Shown here piece by piece: positions 1-8,305 of a DNA stretch of 64,000 bases. A program made the position numbers and the translations under genes. Source of the DNA: JBCCCJ01 sp039029315 (GTDB lineage: Bacteria; Bacteroidota; Bacteroidia; J057); the NCBI GenBank assembly GCA_039029315.1, contig JBCCGK010000029.1, forward strand, positions 1-64,000, written 5' to 3'. The notes under the pieces were generated by a model. It saw only the letters and a program-made list of their open reading frames with translations, did not search any database and had not been told where the DNA came from. How positions within the stretch are numbered: the stretch's first letter is position 1; each line of letters begins with the position of its first letter.

Positions 1-630
1 ACTTAGATATTGGACAATATGCCTTTGAATCATATCTTTAGAGAATATTTCTATCATAACTGCGACAACTTGTTGATTAGTAGTGTTTTCTACAAGATCG
101 TCGCAGTTTCTCTTTTTCCAAAAAAACTTTAAATCAGTTCAATAATTCTGTTCATGAAATCAAATAGGGGAGCAAATTGAGATTGTATTGGGAGTAGGGG
201 ATAAAGGAAGTGAAAACAGCATTGATCAATTTTTCCATTCCTAATTCCTAAACCAACAAGTTCTTTTTGCTTCTTGGGATGGGAGCATGTTTTATTGAAA
301 TAAATTATAACACTGTTATGGGTTGCGATATGCTTTGATCTTTACTCCAGGAATAGACTTGAATCGAACCGGGATATCAGATAGAATAGAAGCTTGATCT
401 TCCTGGAGGAAGGATCGGAGACTCAATGGGCGAGACCAAGATGCTCAAGGGAATGGCTTCTGGATTAAGAGATTGTTTGAGTGAAATTCTTATAGGTGAT
501 TTTTTAGGCCTTCGAGGCGCAAAACCTGTGATTTTGCAGCGTTAAATGAGGAATTTTGCAAGAAAGAAGGGCAAAAAAAGGGCATAACAAAAACAGAGGA
601 TGAAACTCCAACAGTCTCTAAGTCTTTGTT
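1..630. other. Non-coding stretch at the left edge
   Basis: No credible open reading frame is present on either strand. The left part holds a terminator-like hairpin, listed separately. The part next to the FKBP gene has two small inverted repeats built from the same six bases: GCAAAA at 519-524 with TTTTGC at 532-537, and TTTTGC at 554-559 with GCAAAA at 571-576. On the minus strand this lies in the 3' untranslated region of the FKBP gene. I see no tRNA-like or riboswitch-like fold. It could be a dispersed intergenic element, but one copy cannot show that. Confidence 0.5.
58..118 (+). terminator. Hairpin followed by a pyrimidine tract, probable terminator of a gene left of the window
   Basis: AACTGCGAC at 58-66 pairs perfectly with GTCGCAGTT at 100-108. 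Inside this is a second five-base stem, CTTGT at 69-73 with ACAAG at 92-96, separated by a small internal loop. The right arm runs into TTTCTCTTTTTCC. The fold and T-rich tail suit an intrinsic terminator for a plus-strand gene ending left of the window. No such gene is visible, so the direction is inferred from the T tract only. Confidence 0.5.
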
Positions 631-1095
631 TTACTCAAAATCCAGCATCTCAATGTCGAAGCGCAACACAGAATTTGGGGGAATATTCACACGTCCTTGA
701 GGGCCATAAGCCAAACGAGAGGGAACAAGGAGGATTCCTTCGCTTTCTCGTTTAAAGTGAAGAAGGCCCTCTTGCCAGCCCTGGATAAGATTGAGGATGG
801 GAAATGCAGCAGGAAAACCATCTGAAGAGTCAAATTCTGTCCCATCAAGCAGGGTGCCTAAATAGATGATTTCGACAGTAGAGGTAGGCACTGGCATTTC
901 GGTGCCTACACCTGAGTCAGCAATCACATAGTATAAGCCACTTTCAGTGAAAGTGCCATTTAAGCCATTTGCGGCCACATATTCAGTGATGACTTGTTTG
1001 TCAATTTCCAACTGTTCTTCAGGCTCAATGACATCTTCACAGGAGAACAAAATGCAAAAAAGTAGGAGTGGAAGTACGTATAAAAAAGATTTCAT
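631..1095 (-). CDS. FKBP-type peptidyl-prolyl isomerase lipoprotein
   Basis: A 154-residue FKBP-type peptidyl-prolyl cis-trans isomerase, expected to be lipid-anchored in the envelope and to help fold exported proteins. The first 18 residues form a signal peptide ending in the lipobox L-F-S-C, with Cys19 as the acylation site. The FKBP fold fills about residues 60-153 and keeps the family active-site pattern: Tyr in YLGT, Phe-Asp in TEFDSS, Trp in QGWQEG, Tyr in LAYGPQG and Phe in LRFDIEML. I chose the ATG at 1095 because the longer frame begins with TTG inside the untranslated leader and would put charged residues before the signal peptide. A good Bacteroidota promoter lies just upstream (1134-1165), and the gene diverges from the transpeptidase gene. 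Confidence 0.93.
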   Translation of the reverse strand: MKSFLYVLPLLLFCILFSCEDVIEPEEQLEIDKQVITEYVAANGLNGTFTESGLYYVIADSGVGTEMPVPTSTVEIIYLGTLLDGTEFDSSDGFPAAFPILNLIQGWQEGLLHFKRESEGILLVPSRLAYGPQGRVNIPPNSVLRFDIEMLDFE

Positions 1096-1133
1096 TGTAT
1101 TTTTCAATTTGAACAAGTTTATTTTCTTTAACG

Positions 1134-1165
1134 CAAAATTAACGCATTAGGCAGCTTTGGACAAA
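1134..1165 (-). promoter_or_regulatory. Bacteroidota-type promoter for the FKBP gene
   Basis: Read on the minus strand, TTTG (1162-1165) is followed after exactly 20 bases by TAATTTTG (1134-1141). This matches the -33/-7 consensus of the Bacteroidota primary sigma factor, TTTG-N19-21-TAnnTTTG. The start codon at 1095 leaves a leader of about 30 bases. Confidence 0.75.
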
Positions 1166-1179
1166 TAACATTCATTAAT

Positions 1180-2871
1180 ATGCGCACCTGCTCTTTCCTT
1201 CTACTCCTTTGTGTGTTGAGTTGTGAATATCTTTGGACTCAAGACAGAATTACAGGCCTCCAATTTGCAACCCGATCAGAAGTGATTGCAAAAAATGGAA
1301 TGGCCGCAACCAGCCAACCTCTTGCCACTCAAGTGGCATTAGACATCCTGAAACAGGGCGGAAATGCCATAGATGCCGCGATTGCTGCCAATGCAATGTT
1401 GGGCCTTGTAGAGCCTACAGGGAATGGAATAGGCGGAGATTTATTTGCCATCGTCTGGGAGGCAAAAAATAAAAAACTACATGGCTTAAATGCTAGTGGA
1501 AGATCTCCAAAGGCTCTTCATTTGCAATATTTTAAAGACCAGGGAATGACCTCAATTCCTCTTCGAGGTCACTTGCCCGTCTCTGTTCCAGGTTGCGTGG
1601 ACGGATGGTTCACCCTGCATGAGAAGCTGGGCAAGATGGACATGACAGAGATCTTGGCGCCAGCGATCTCCTATGCTCGGGAAGGATTTCCGGTCTCCGA
1701 ATTAATCGCTTACTACATCCAACTTAGTGCCCGTGGATTCAAAAACTGGCCAAACTTCGCTGATACGTATATGCCAAATGGTGAGGCTCCGAAAAAAGGA
1801 GACATTTTCAAAAATCCTCGATTGGCTCAGACTCTGGAGTTGTTGGCGACCGAAGGCAGGGATGCTTTTTACAAAGGAGTGATTGCACGCAAGATCGGAG
1901 ACCATATGAAAGAAATTGGGGGCTTTCTCTCCTATGAAGATTTGGTCGCTCATCAATCCGAATGGGTAGAGCCAGTATCAGTAAACTACAGAGGCTATGA
2001 TGTTTGGGAATTACCTCCGAACGGACAGGGAATTGCTGCTTTACAAATGTTGAACATCCTGGAAGGCTTTGATGTAGCATCCATGGGATTCGGAAGTCCA
2101 GAATATATCCATACCTATACAGAAGCCAAGAAACTGGCGTATGAGGATCGCGCTAAATACTATGCTGATCCGGATTTTTCCAATATTCCGCTTGATCGTT
2201 TGTTGTCTAAGGAATATGCCGTGGAACGAAGATCAATGATGAATCCGAGAAGAGCTGGTCGGAGCTTCCCAGCCGGAAAACTGAAAGAAGGAGACACCAT
2301 CTATATGACAGTGGCTGATAAGGACGGGAACATGGTATCGCTGATCCAGAGTAATTTTCGGGGGATGGGGTCTGGCGTTGTGCCCAAAGATCTGGGCTTT
2401 ATGCTACAGAATAGAGGCCAATTATTCACTTTGGAAAACGGGCATGCGAACGTATATGAGCCAGGAAAAAGGCCTTTTCATACCATTATTCCAGCTTTTG
2501 TAACCAAGGATGGAAGACCATTTATGAGTTTTGGGGTAATGGGAGGATCGATGCAGCCACAAGGGCATGTACAGATTCTGGTCAATATGATAGATTTTGG
2601 GATGAATCTGCAAGAAGCTGGAGATGCACCACGGATGAACCATGAGGGTTCCTCACAACCAACCGGTGAGAAGATGACAGATGGAGGGATTCTGAACATG
2701 GAATCAGGAATCGATTATCAGACTATCAGGATACTTCGCCGGATGGGCCATAAAATTGGATACTCCATTGATGCATATGGTGGATATCAAGCCATTATGT
2801 ATAATGAAGATCAGAAAGTCTACTATGGGGCCTCTGAATCGAGAAAGGATGGGCAAGCAGCAGGCTATTAG
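1180..2871 (+). CDS. ggt: Gamma-glutamyltranspeptidase
   Basis: A 563-residue gamma-glutamyltransferase, an N-terminal-nucleophile hydrolase that cleaves or transfers the gamma-glutamyl group of glutathione and related peptides. The family is made as one precursor that cuts itself into large and small subunits. The predicted cleavage site and nucleophile is Thr373 in GDTIYMTVADKDGN, which aligns with the usual TTH(Y/F)S(V)VDKDGN start of the small subunit; here the second Thr and the His are replaced by Ile and Tyr. The glycine-rich substrate loop follows as GSGVVPKDLGF. The N-terminus is a signal peptide with a possible lipobox (V-L-S-C, Cys15), so it probably acts outside the cytoplasmic membrane. 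It stands alone, divergent from the FKBP gene. The length is normal for the family. Confidence 0.95.
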   Translation: MRTCSFLLLLCVLSCEYLWTQDRITGLQFATRSEVIAKNGMAATSQPLATQVALDILKQGGNAIDAAIAANAMLGLVEPTGNGIGGDLFAIVWEAKNKKLHGLNASGRSPKALHLQYFKDQGMTSIPLRGHLPVSVPGCVDGWFTLHEKLGKMDMTEILAPAISYAREGFPVSELIAYYIQLSARGFKNWPNFADTYMPNGEAPKKGDIFKNPRLAQTLELLATEGRDAFYKGVIARKIGDHMKEIGGFLSYEDLVAHQSEWVEPVSVNYRGYDVWELPPNGQGIAALQMLNILEGFDVASMGFGSPEYIHTYTEAKKLAYEDRAKYYADPDFSNIPLDRLLSKEYAVERRSMMNPRRAGRSFPAGKLKEGDTIYMTVADKDGNMVSLIQSNFRGMGSGVVPKDLGFMLQNRGQLFTLENGHANVYEPGKRPFHTIIPAFVTKDGRPFMSFGVMGGSMQPQGHVQILVNMIDFGMNLQEAGDAPRMNHEGSSQPTGEKMTDGGILNMESGIDYQTIRILRRMGHKIGYSIDAYGGYQAIMYNEDQKVYYGASESRKDGQAAGY

Positions 2872-2971
2872 AATATGAAATGTCTCCCACAGAAGGTGTG
2901 ATATCTAAAGATAATCCGTAACTTGCGAACTGTATTTGGAGGCCTTTGAACCTTTGCTATTGGATTGTTAG

Positions 2972-3688
2972 ATGGAGTTGACGCAAATTGAGCCTTACGG
3001 TTTTTTGATCCTTGAGCCTGTTACGTGCTTGACCGATCTGATAACAGCTACTGTTTGTTTCTATGCTTTTTTCCGACTACATCAGTTGGATAAAAAAGAG
3101 TCCGAACATTTTTTGTTAAAATTTTACTTTCTGTTCATGGGACTGGCGACATGCTCGGCGGGATTGATTGGACATGCTTTTTTGTACATGGTGAGTTTTA
3201 ACTGGAAAATGATCGGATGGACCTTTAGTGCCTTTGCCATTTATCTGATTGAAAGAAGCGCCATTCATTTCACAAAAGCATTTCTGACAGACAAACAGGT
3301 CCAATGGCTGTACAGGATAAATGTTGCTCAAATCCTGATCTTCTTTCTGGTGATTCTCAATCCTGAAACAAGAACCTTCAGTGCAGTCAAAATCAATTCG
3401 ACGATTGGGTTGGTGGGATTCGTCTTGCCACTTCATCTCTTGAATTACAAAAGAACACATCATCCTGGTAGTCGACAATTACTCCTTGGAATTGTCGCCG
3501 GGATATTTCCCGCGATTACCTTCAATTTTGAAATCACTTTTCACAAGTGGTTCAACTATCATGACATCAGCCATGTCCTAATGGCAATGGTAATGTTTGC
3601 AATGTATTTGGGGGCTCGATATCTTGCCGATATCGAAAAACCTGTTTCCCTTCAACCTACACAACCTCTTCAAACTCAATCAGATTGA
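2972..3688 (+). CDS. Uncharacterised seven-helix membrane protein
   Basis: A 238-residue protein made almost entirely of hydrophobic segments: about seven predicted membrane helices with short loops and a hydrophilic Gln/Thr-rich tail. An N-terminal stretch (LEPVTCLTDLITATVCFYAF) opens the first helix, and His residues recur inside helices, as in HAFLY and HDISHVLMAM. I do not recognise the family with confidence. It ends 37 bases before the di-iron hydroxylase gene on the same strand, so the two are probably co-transcribed. Its topology recalls small seven-helix families such as TMEM86/YhhN-like lyso-plasmalogenases, but I see no motif that proves such a link. Confidence 0.8.
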   Translation: MELTQIEPYGFLILEPVTCLTDLITATVCFYAFFRLHQLDKKESEHFLLKFYFLFMGLATCSAGLIGHAFLYMVSFNWKMIGWTFSAFAIYLIERSAIHFTKAFLTDKQVQWLYRINVAQILIFFLVILNPETRTFSAVKINSTIGLVGFVLPLHLLNYKRTHHPGSRQLLLGIVAGIFPAITFNFEITFHKWFNYHDISHVLMAMVMFAMYLGARYLADIEKPVSLQPTQPLQTQSD

Positions 3689-3725
3689 AGCCTTGTTTTA
3701 CCCCTAAACTAAACCTTGTTGAATT

Positions 3726-5066
3726 ATGGGTGGATTACAGTATGCAGCTTTTATTTTTCCGGTCCTGTTGTTATTGGTCTTGTTAGAGTACCTGGTGTCT
3801 CGGCGTCAAGGCAAAGAGACCTATGCTTTCAGTGATACCATTGTGAATATGTGCTGTGGAATGTTGGAGAGATCTTTCGATTTCTTCTATGTGGTGATGA
3901 TGTATTTCATCTTTGATTTTTTGTATGAATCCGTGGCTCTATGGCATATTCCTTCTTCTCCACTTGTATGGATAGGCGCATTGTTATTTGCTGACTTTTT
4001 GGCCTATTGGCATCATCGGTTAAGCCACGAAATAAATTTTTTCTGGGCGGCTCATATTGTTCACCACTCCAGCGAGGAATTGAATATCACGACAGTATTC
4101 CGTGTATCGGCATTTGCTGTGATTAATCGCTCGCTGTTCTTCATCTGGATGCCAATTCTGGGATTTGATCCCACAGTGACAACTTCCGCCATTGTGTTTA
4201 TTGGCTTGTACCAATTTGTTACCCACACACGGTTGGTAGGGAAACTCGGCATCCTGGAATATTTTATGGTAACTCCTTCTCATCATCGAGTGCATCATGC
4301 ACGAAATGAAAAGTATTTGGATAAGAACTATGGACATGTATTCATTATTTGGGACAAATTGCTTGGGACATTTGCACCTGAAGAAGAAGAGCCCGATTAT
4401 GGAATTACAACTGGCCTGGATAGTGCGAATCCTTACTGGACATATCTGCATTATTGGGCAGACTTGATTAAGCGAGCCCGAGCAGCATCCAATTGGAAAG
4501 ATAAAATCAGAATTTTCCTGATGCCCCCAACCTGGACACCTGAGGGGGTCCCATTTTCCTCCCCTGAGTTCAAGGTAAATGACAAGGGAGAACGAGTAAA
4601 ATACTTCCTCAATGTTCCTTTCCGGCTTCAGTTGTATGTCTTGTTCAATGTCATCGTAACACTTGCCCTGTTTATCAGTGCTTTCATGATCAAGAACCAA
4701 TTGGAATCCCCCTCTGTATTTGAACTCTTGACACAAAGCTCTGTCATTCAGATATTTTTCATGGTGGTGGCATCCATTTTCTCCTTTGGATTATTGATGG
4801 AGCAAAAATCATGGGCGCTCAAATATGAATACTTCAGATTGGCATTCATGGCAATCAATATTCCAATTTTGTTTAGTGGAACACCCTATGACATCTGGAT
4901 CAGTACAGTGTCCATTCTTATCATTGGCATATTCGCAGTATGGGCAATCAGGATGAGAAACTATTTCGAGAAGAAACCTATGGATGGAAAGGTGCCAAAT
5001 GATGCACAACGCATGCCTAGCAATGCATCAGTGTCTGCATCCACTCCCAAGATGCCTATTGTTTAG
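3726..5066 (+). CDS. Sterol desaturase/fatty acid hydroxylase family protein, AGMO-like
   Basis: A 446-residue membrane di-iron oxygenase. The histidine clusters of the fatty acid hydroxylase superfamily are all present: HHRLSHE (His96, 97, 101), HIVHHSSEE (His110, 113, 114), a lone His near 167, and HHRVHHARN (His186, 187, 190, 191). The block FFWAAHIVHHSSEELN resembles alkylglycerol monooxygenase (TMEM195/AGMO), which cleaves ether lipids, more than sterol desaturases. The substrate is not known. The core is followed from about residue 300 by extra hydrophobic segments not needed for the di-iron site. Its stop overlaps the convergent SDR gene by 11 bases. Confidence 0.88.
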   Translation: MGGLQYAAFIFPVLLLLVLLEYLVSRRQGKETYAFSDTIVNMCCGMLERSFDFFYVVMMYFIFDFLYESVALWHIPSSPLVWIGALLFADFLAYWHHRLSHEINFFWAAHIVHHSSEELNITTVFRVSAFAVINRSLFFIWMPILGFDPTVTTSAIVFIGLYQFVTHTRLVGKLGILEYFMVTPSHHRVHHARNEKYLDKNYGHVFIIWDKLLGTFAPEEEEPDYGITTGLDSANPYWTYLHYWADLIKRARAASNWKDKIRIFLMPPTWTPEGVPFSSPEFKVNDKGERVKYFLNVPFRLQLYVLFNVIVTLALFISAFMIKNQLESPSVFELLTQSSVIQIFFMVVASIFSFGLLMEQKSWALKYEYFRLAFMAINIPILFSGTPYDIWISTVSILIIGIFAVWAIRMRNYFEKKPMDGKVPNDAQRMPSNASVSASTPKMPIV

Positions 5067-5907
5067 CCTTGGGAACGTAGGTAGGTTTTCCTTCGGAATT
5101 GGCCCTAATCGTGTCCATGTTTTTTGTGTAGATCATGGAGATGATCCAGGGAAACCATCTTTGGACCAATCGAAGACTTTTGCCAGCAAGAGAAAGGGTA
5201 ACTGAATTTTTGCGCGTTCGAATCATCCGTTGGATAATTTGGGCAACCTGTTCAGGACTCTGTTTTTTGATCCCTTGTCTGGCTTCCAGATACATGAGCT
5301 TGCCATCACTATCCATGATGATCTTTTTTGGATCATTCTCGGTAAATCCAACATAGGCAATGCCCACGTGAACCTGATTTCGCTTTTCTTCAAGCCTTAA
5401 TGATTCGCTGAAAGCAATCAGTGCTTTTTTGGAGGCACAGTAAACCGAATTATAAGGCAGTCCGTGAAAAGCTGCAATGCTGGAGATGAAAATAAGGTGG
5501 CCTTTTGATTGTCTCAAATAGGGAAGGGCAGCCTTGCTCGGAAAAATAGAGCCTAATACATTGACATCCATTACTTTCTGAAAAACATCAGGAGCCAGAT
5601 TCTCCACACTGCCTCTGGTTGCTACCCCGGCATTGTTGATCAGAATATCTATCTTGCCATAGGTTTGGAGACAGAATTCCATCAATTGTTCCACCTCTTT
5701 CACTGAACTGACATCTGCTGCAAATGCTGCGACATCCAGGCCTTCTGCGAGGAGTTCTTTTCGTGTGATCTCCAATTTCTCGGCATTTCTGGCATTCAAT
5801 ACTACTTGTGCACCAGATTGGCCTAACTGTCGGGCAATGGCTTTGCCAATGCCCATGCTAGACCCTGTGACAATGGCTACTTTACCTTTCATAGAGGAAG
5901 AAGACAT
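5056..5907 (-). CDS. Short-chain dehydrogenase/reductase (SDR)
   Basis: A 283-residue classical SDR, an NAD(P)-dependent oxidoreductase. The cofactor-binding glycine motif is TGSSMGIG (14-21), NNAG is at 91-94, and the catalytic residues are Ser143, Tyr156 and Lys160 (YCASK). The C-terminal 60 residues carry a hydrophobic stretch (QRWFPWIISMIY), as in membrane-associated SDRs acting on lipids or steroids (DHRS7/YqjQ-like). It starts 14 bases after the stop of the NAD-dependent epimerase-like gene, so these are one transcription unit. The substrate cannot be told from sequence. Confidence 0.92.
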   Translation of the reverse strand: MSSSSMKGKVAIVTGSSMGIGKAIARQLGQSGAQVVLNARNAEKLEITRKELLAEGLDVAAFAADVSSVKEVEQLMEFCLQTYGKIDILINNAGVATRGSVENLAPDVFQKVMDVNVLGSIFPSKAALPYLRQSKGHLIFISSIAAFHGLPYNSVYCASKKALIAFSESLRLEEKRNQVHVGIAYVGFTENDPKKIIMDSDGKLMYLEARQGIKKQSPEQVAQIIQRMIRTRKNSVTLSLAGKSLRLVQRWFPWIISMIYTKNMDTIRANSEGKPTYVPKAKQ

Positions 5908-5921
5908 ATATACTGCGAAAC

Positions 5922-6908
5922 TTATAAGTAGTGATTATCCATGAACCATCGGTGGGCATCCTGAGCTGCCTCTTCAATGGGAGTTTGGGGCATACCAAGT
6001 TCTTGGACGGCTTTGGCAGGAGAAAAATAATGTCCATCACAGGAGACCCTTGCCATGGGATAAGAGACACTGGGGGCCCGATTGGTCAGCGTGCCAATCA
6101 GAGAGCCAACCAACCCAAAAGCTTTAACCGCAATATTCGGGACAGCAAAGCCCGGAGGTTTTTTGTTGATGGCTTTGGCAATGCGGGTGAGGGCTTCCTT
6201 ATACGAAAGATTTTCGTGTCCCATGATATAACATTCTCCAATTTTTCCTTTTTCCAATGCCAGACAAATCCCAATTGCTACATCTCTAACATGGACCCAG
6301 TTTTTGCCACCATTTGTATAACCTGGCACTTTCTCTTTCGCCAAGGCAACAATCATTGCGCCAGAACTGGGCTTGCTATCATGGGCACCAAGCATGAAGG
6401 TAGGATTGACCACCACGGCCGGAAGTCCTTGTTCCTGAACAGCTTCAAGGACCAGTTGCTGGCCAGCTGTTTTTGTATCTATATAATCCAGACCATACGG
6501 ACTTTTGAGGCGAACTCTTTCCTCTGTACCGGGAGCATCCTTGCTCCCATAATAGAAAGAACTGGCACTCCCAACATGAATGAACCGCTGGACGCCTTGT
6601 TCCAGTGCAACCTTCACCATATTACGTGTCCCCTCTACATTGATTTTGTGGTAGATCTCTCCTCTGCTAGGCCATACATTGGTAATGGCAGCAACATGAA
6701 TAATGCCATCACACCCTTTTACAGCCTGGGTCAGAGAGTTTGAATCCATGATGTCTCCCTCCACCTGTTCAAGATCCAGGCCATCAAGTGTGTGAACATT
6801 TCTGCCTTTTTGTACCAATACGCGGAGTTTATAGGATCGATCCAATAATTCGCGTACAAGATTGCTCCCTAACAATCCATCACCACCAGTAACTAACAGC
6901 TGTTTCAT
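5922..6908 (-). CDS. NAD-dependent epimerase/dehydratase family reductase (extended SDR)
   Basis: A 328-residue extended SDR. The Rossmann motif is TGGDGLLGSN near the N-terminus and the catalytic pair is Tyr142 and Lys146 (YIDTK). The overall sequence is closest to the dihydroflavonol-4-reductase, 3-beta-hydroxysteroid dehydrogenase and HpnA-like group. It is the first gene of a two-gene minus-strand operon with the classical SDR. Two reductases beside a lipid hydroxylase suggest a lipid-modifying role, which is inference from context only. Confidence 0.88.
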   Translation of the reverse strand: MKQLLVTGGDGLLGSNLVRELLDRSYKLRVLVQKGRNVHTLDGLDLEQVEGDIMDSNSLTQAVKGCDGIIHVAAITNVWPSRGEIYHKINVEGTRNMVKVALEQGVQRFIHVGSASSFYYGSKDAPGTEERVRLKSPYGLDYIDTKTAGQQLVLEAVQEQGLPAVVVNPTFMLGAHDSKPSSGAMIVALAKEKVPGYTNGGKNWVHVRDVAIGICLALEKGKIGECYIMGHENLSYKEALTRIAKAINKKPPGFAVPNIAVKAFGLVGSLIGTLTNRAPSVSYPMARVSCDGHYFSPAKAVQELGMPQTPIEEAAQDAHRWFMDNHYL

Positions 6909-7126
6909 GAAATCGTTTGAATATAATCAGGCGACAATGTTACGAAAAATCCTATTACATGGCCTGATTTTATTTCGGAATGATTCCATTTAATCTGTTT
7001 TCTGAATGAATATTTCATTTATTGAATTGTTGTAATGTATCTGGCGGAATTCGATTGTAGAGTTCCGACTCTTGTCTTTGATTTGCTTATATAGTCCTAA
7101 AAGGTTAACTCTTAACAATTCACTAG

Positions 7127-8287
7127 ATGAAAATCCAACAAAACATTTGGGAACAGGACAGTTCCTGGGAAGTATTTGGAGATGAAAAATCCCTCAATCC
7201 ACAGCTTGTCATTTTCTTTGGAAATAAAGATGCTCTTGAGGATGGCAAGCGGTTTGAGGAACTTCGCGCATTGTACCCGGATGCAATTCTGGTAGGAGGA
7301 ACAACAGCAGGAGAAATTATTGGAGAAGAAGTACTGGATGATTCTGTTGTTGCCACTGCCATCGAGTTTGAAAAAACCCGTTTGGAGCTCAAGACTGTTT
7401 TGGTTACGGATTTTATGGATTCTTTTGAAGCAGGACAGTCGTTGGCCAGGCAATTTGACCCGGAGGGATTAAAGACATTGTTTGTCCTCTCTGATGGCCA
7501 TTTGGTCAATGGTAGCAATCTTGTTCAGGGATTGGTAACTGTCCTGGGCAAAGACATCATCATTACTGGAGGATTGGCTGGAGATGGGCCAAACTTTCAG
7601 GAAACATTGGTCAGTGCCAATACCCCTCCTGAATCGGGAAGAATTGCTGTGGTTGGGCTATATGGTCAGAATATTAAAGTCGGACATGGATCAGTAGGAG
7701 GATGGGACCCATTTGGCCCAGAAAGAATCATCACCAAGTCAGAAGCGAATGTGTTGTATGAGTTGGATGGAAAGCCAGCCTTAGAACTATACAAGACTTA
7801 TTTAGGAGAAGAAGCAGAGAATCTTCCAGGAAGCGCTCTGTTATTCCCGCTGACGATCAGACAGAAAGATCAAAAAGGGACTGGGACAGTTCGAACCATT
7901 CTGTCTGTCAATGAAGAAGAGAACAGTATGACATTTGCGGGAGATATGCCTGAAGGGAATGTTACGCAATTGATGATGGCCAATTTTGACCACCTCGTGG
8001 ACGGGGCGGCTGAGGCCGCACTGAAGGCCAAAGACCAGCAAGAGACAGAGACATTGGGAGATCATCTGGCAATCATGATTAGTTGTGTTGGAAGAAAAAT
8101 TGTTCTCGGACAACGGACTGCAGATGAGGTAGAAGCTGTAACCGAAATCCTCAGTGATATTGTTGGCGAAGGAGTAGGGCAGATGGGATTTTATTCATAT
8201 GGGGAAATCAGCCCACATGTTGAGACAGGTAGCTGTGAACTTCATAACCAAACAATGACCATTACCTATTTGGCGGAACAAGTATAG
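7127..8287 (+). CDS. FIST-domain sensory protein
   Basis: A 386-residue protein made of the FIST N domain (about residues 20-210) and FIST C domain (about 215-370). FIST is a predicted small-ligand sensor, proposed to bind amino acids or related molecules. The N-terminal part shows the typical pattern of a strand-rich fold with VGGTTAGEI and IITGGLAGDG. There is no signal peptide, so it is cytoplasmic. It lies 18 bases upstream of a soluble hybrid histidine kinase, and in other bacteria FIST is often fused to kinases or GGDEF enzymes. The likely role is to feed ligand status to that kinase. Confidence 0.9.
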   Translation: MKIQQNIWEQDSSWEVFGDEKSLNPQLVIFFGNKDALEDGKRFEELRALYPDAILVGGTTAGEIIGEEVLDDSVVATAIEFEKTRLELKTVLVTDFMDSFEAGQSLARQFDPEGLKTLFVLSDGHLVNGSNLVQGLVTVLGKDIIITGGLAGDGPNFQETLVSANTPPESGRIAVVGLYGQNIKVGHGSVGGWDPFGPERIITKSEANVLYELDGKPALELYKTYLGEEAENLPGSALLFPLTIRQKDQKGTGTVRTILSVNEEENSMTFAGDMPEGNVTQLMMANFDHLVDGAAEAALKAKDQQETETLGDHLAIMISCVGRKIVLGQRTADEVEAVTEILSDIVGEGVGQMGFYSYGEISPHVETGSCELHNQTMTITYLAEQV

Positions 8288-8305
8288 ATCGTTTAGAGGA
8301 AGACC

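Noticed and set aside
4020..4736. Minus-strand open frame of 238 codons
   Set aside because: It is antisense to the di-iron hydroxylase, which has all its histidine motifs; the product is Cys- and His-rich without pattern.
5931..6743. Plus-strand open frame of 270 codons
   Set aside because: It is antisense to the epimerase-like gene, whose motifs are intact, and its translation shows no recognisable fold.
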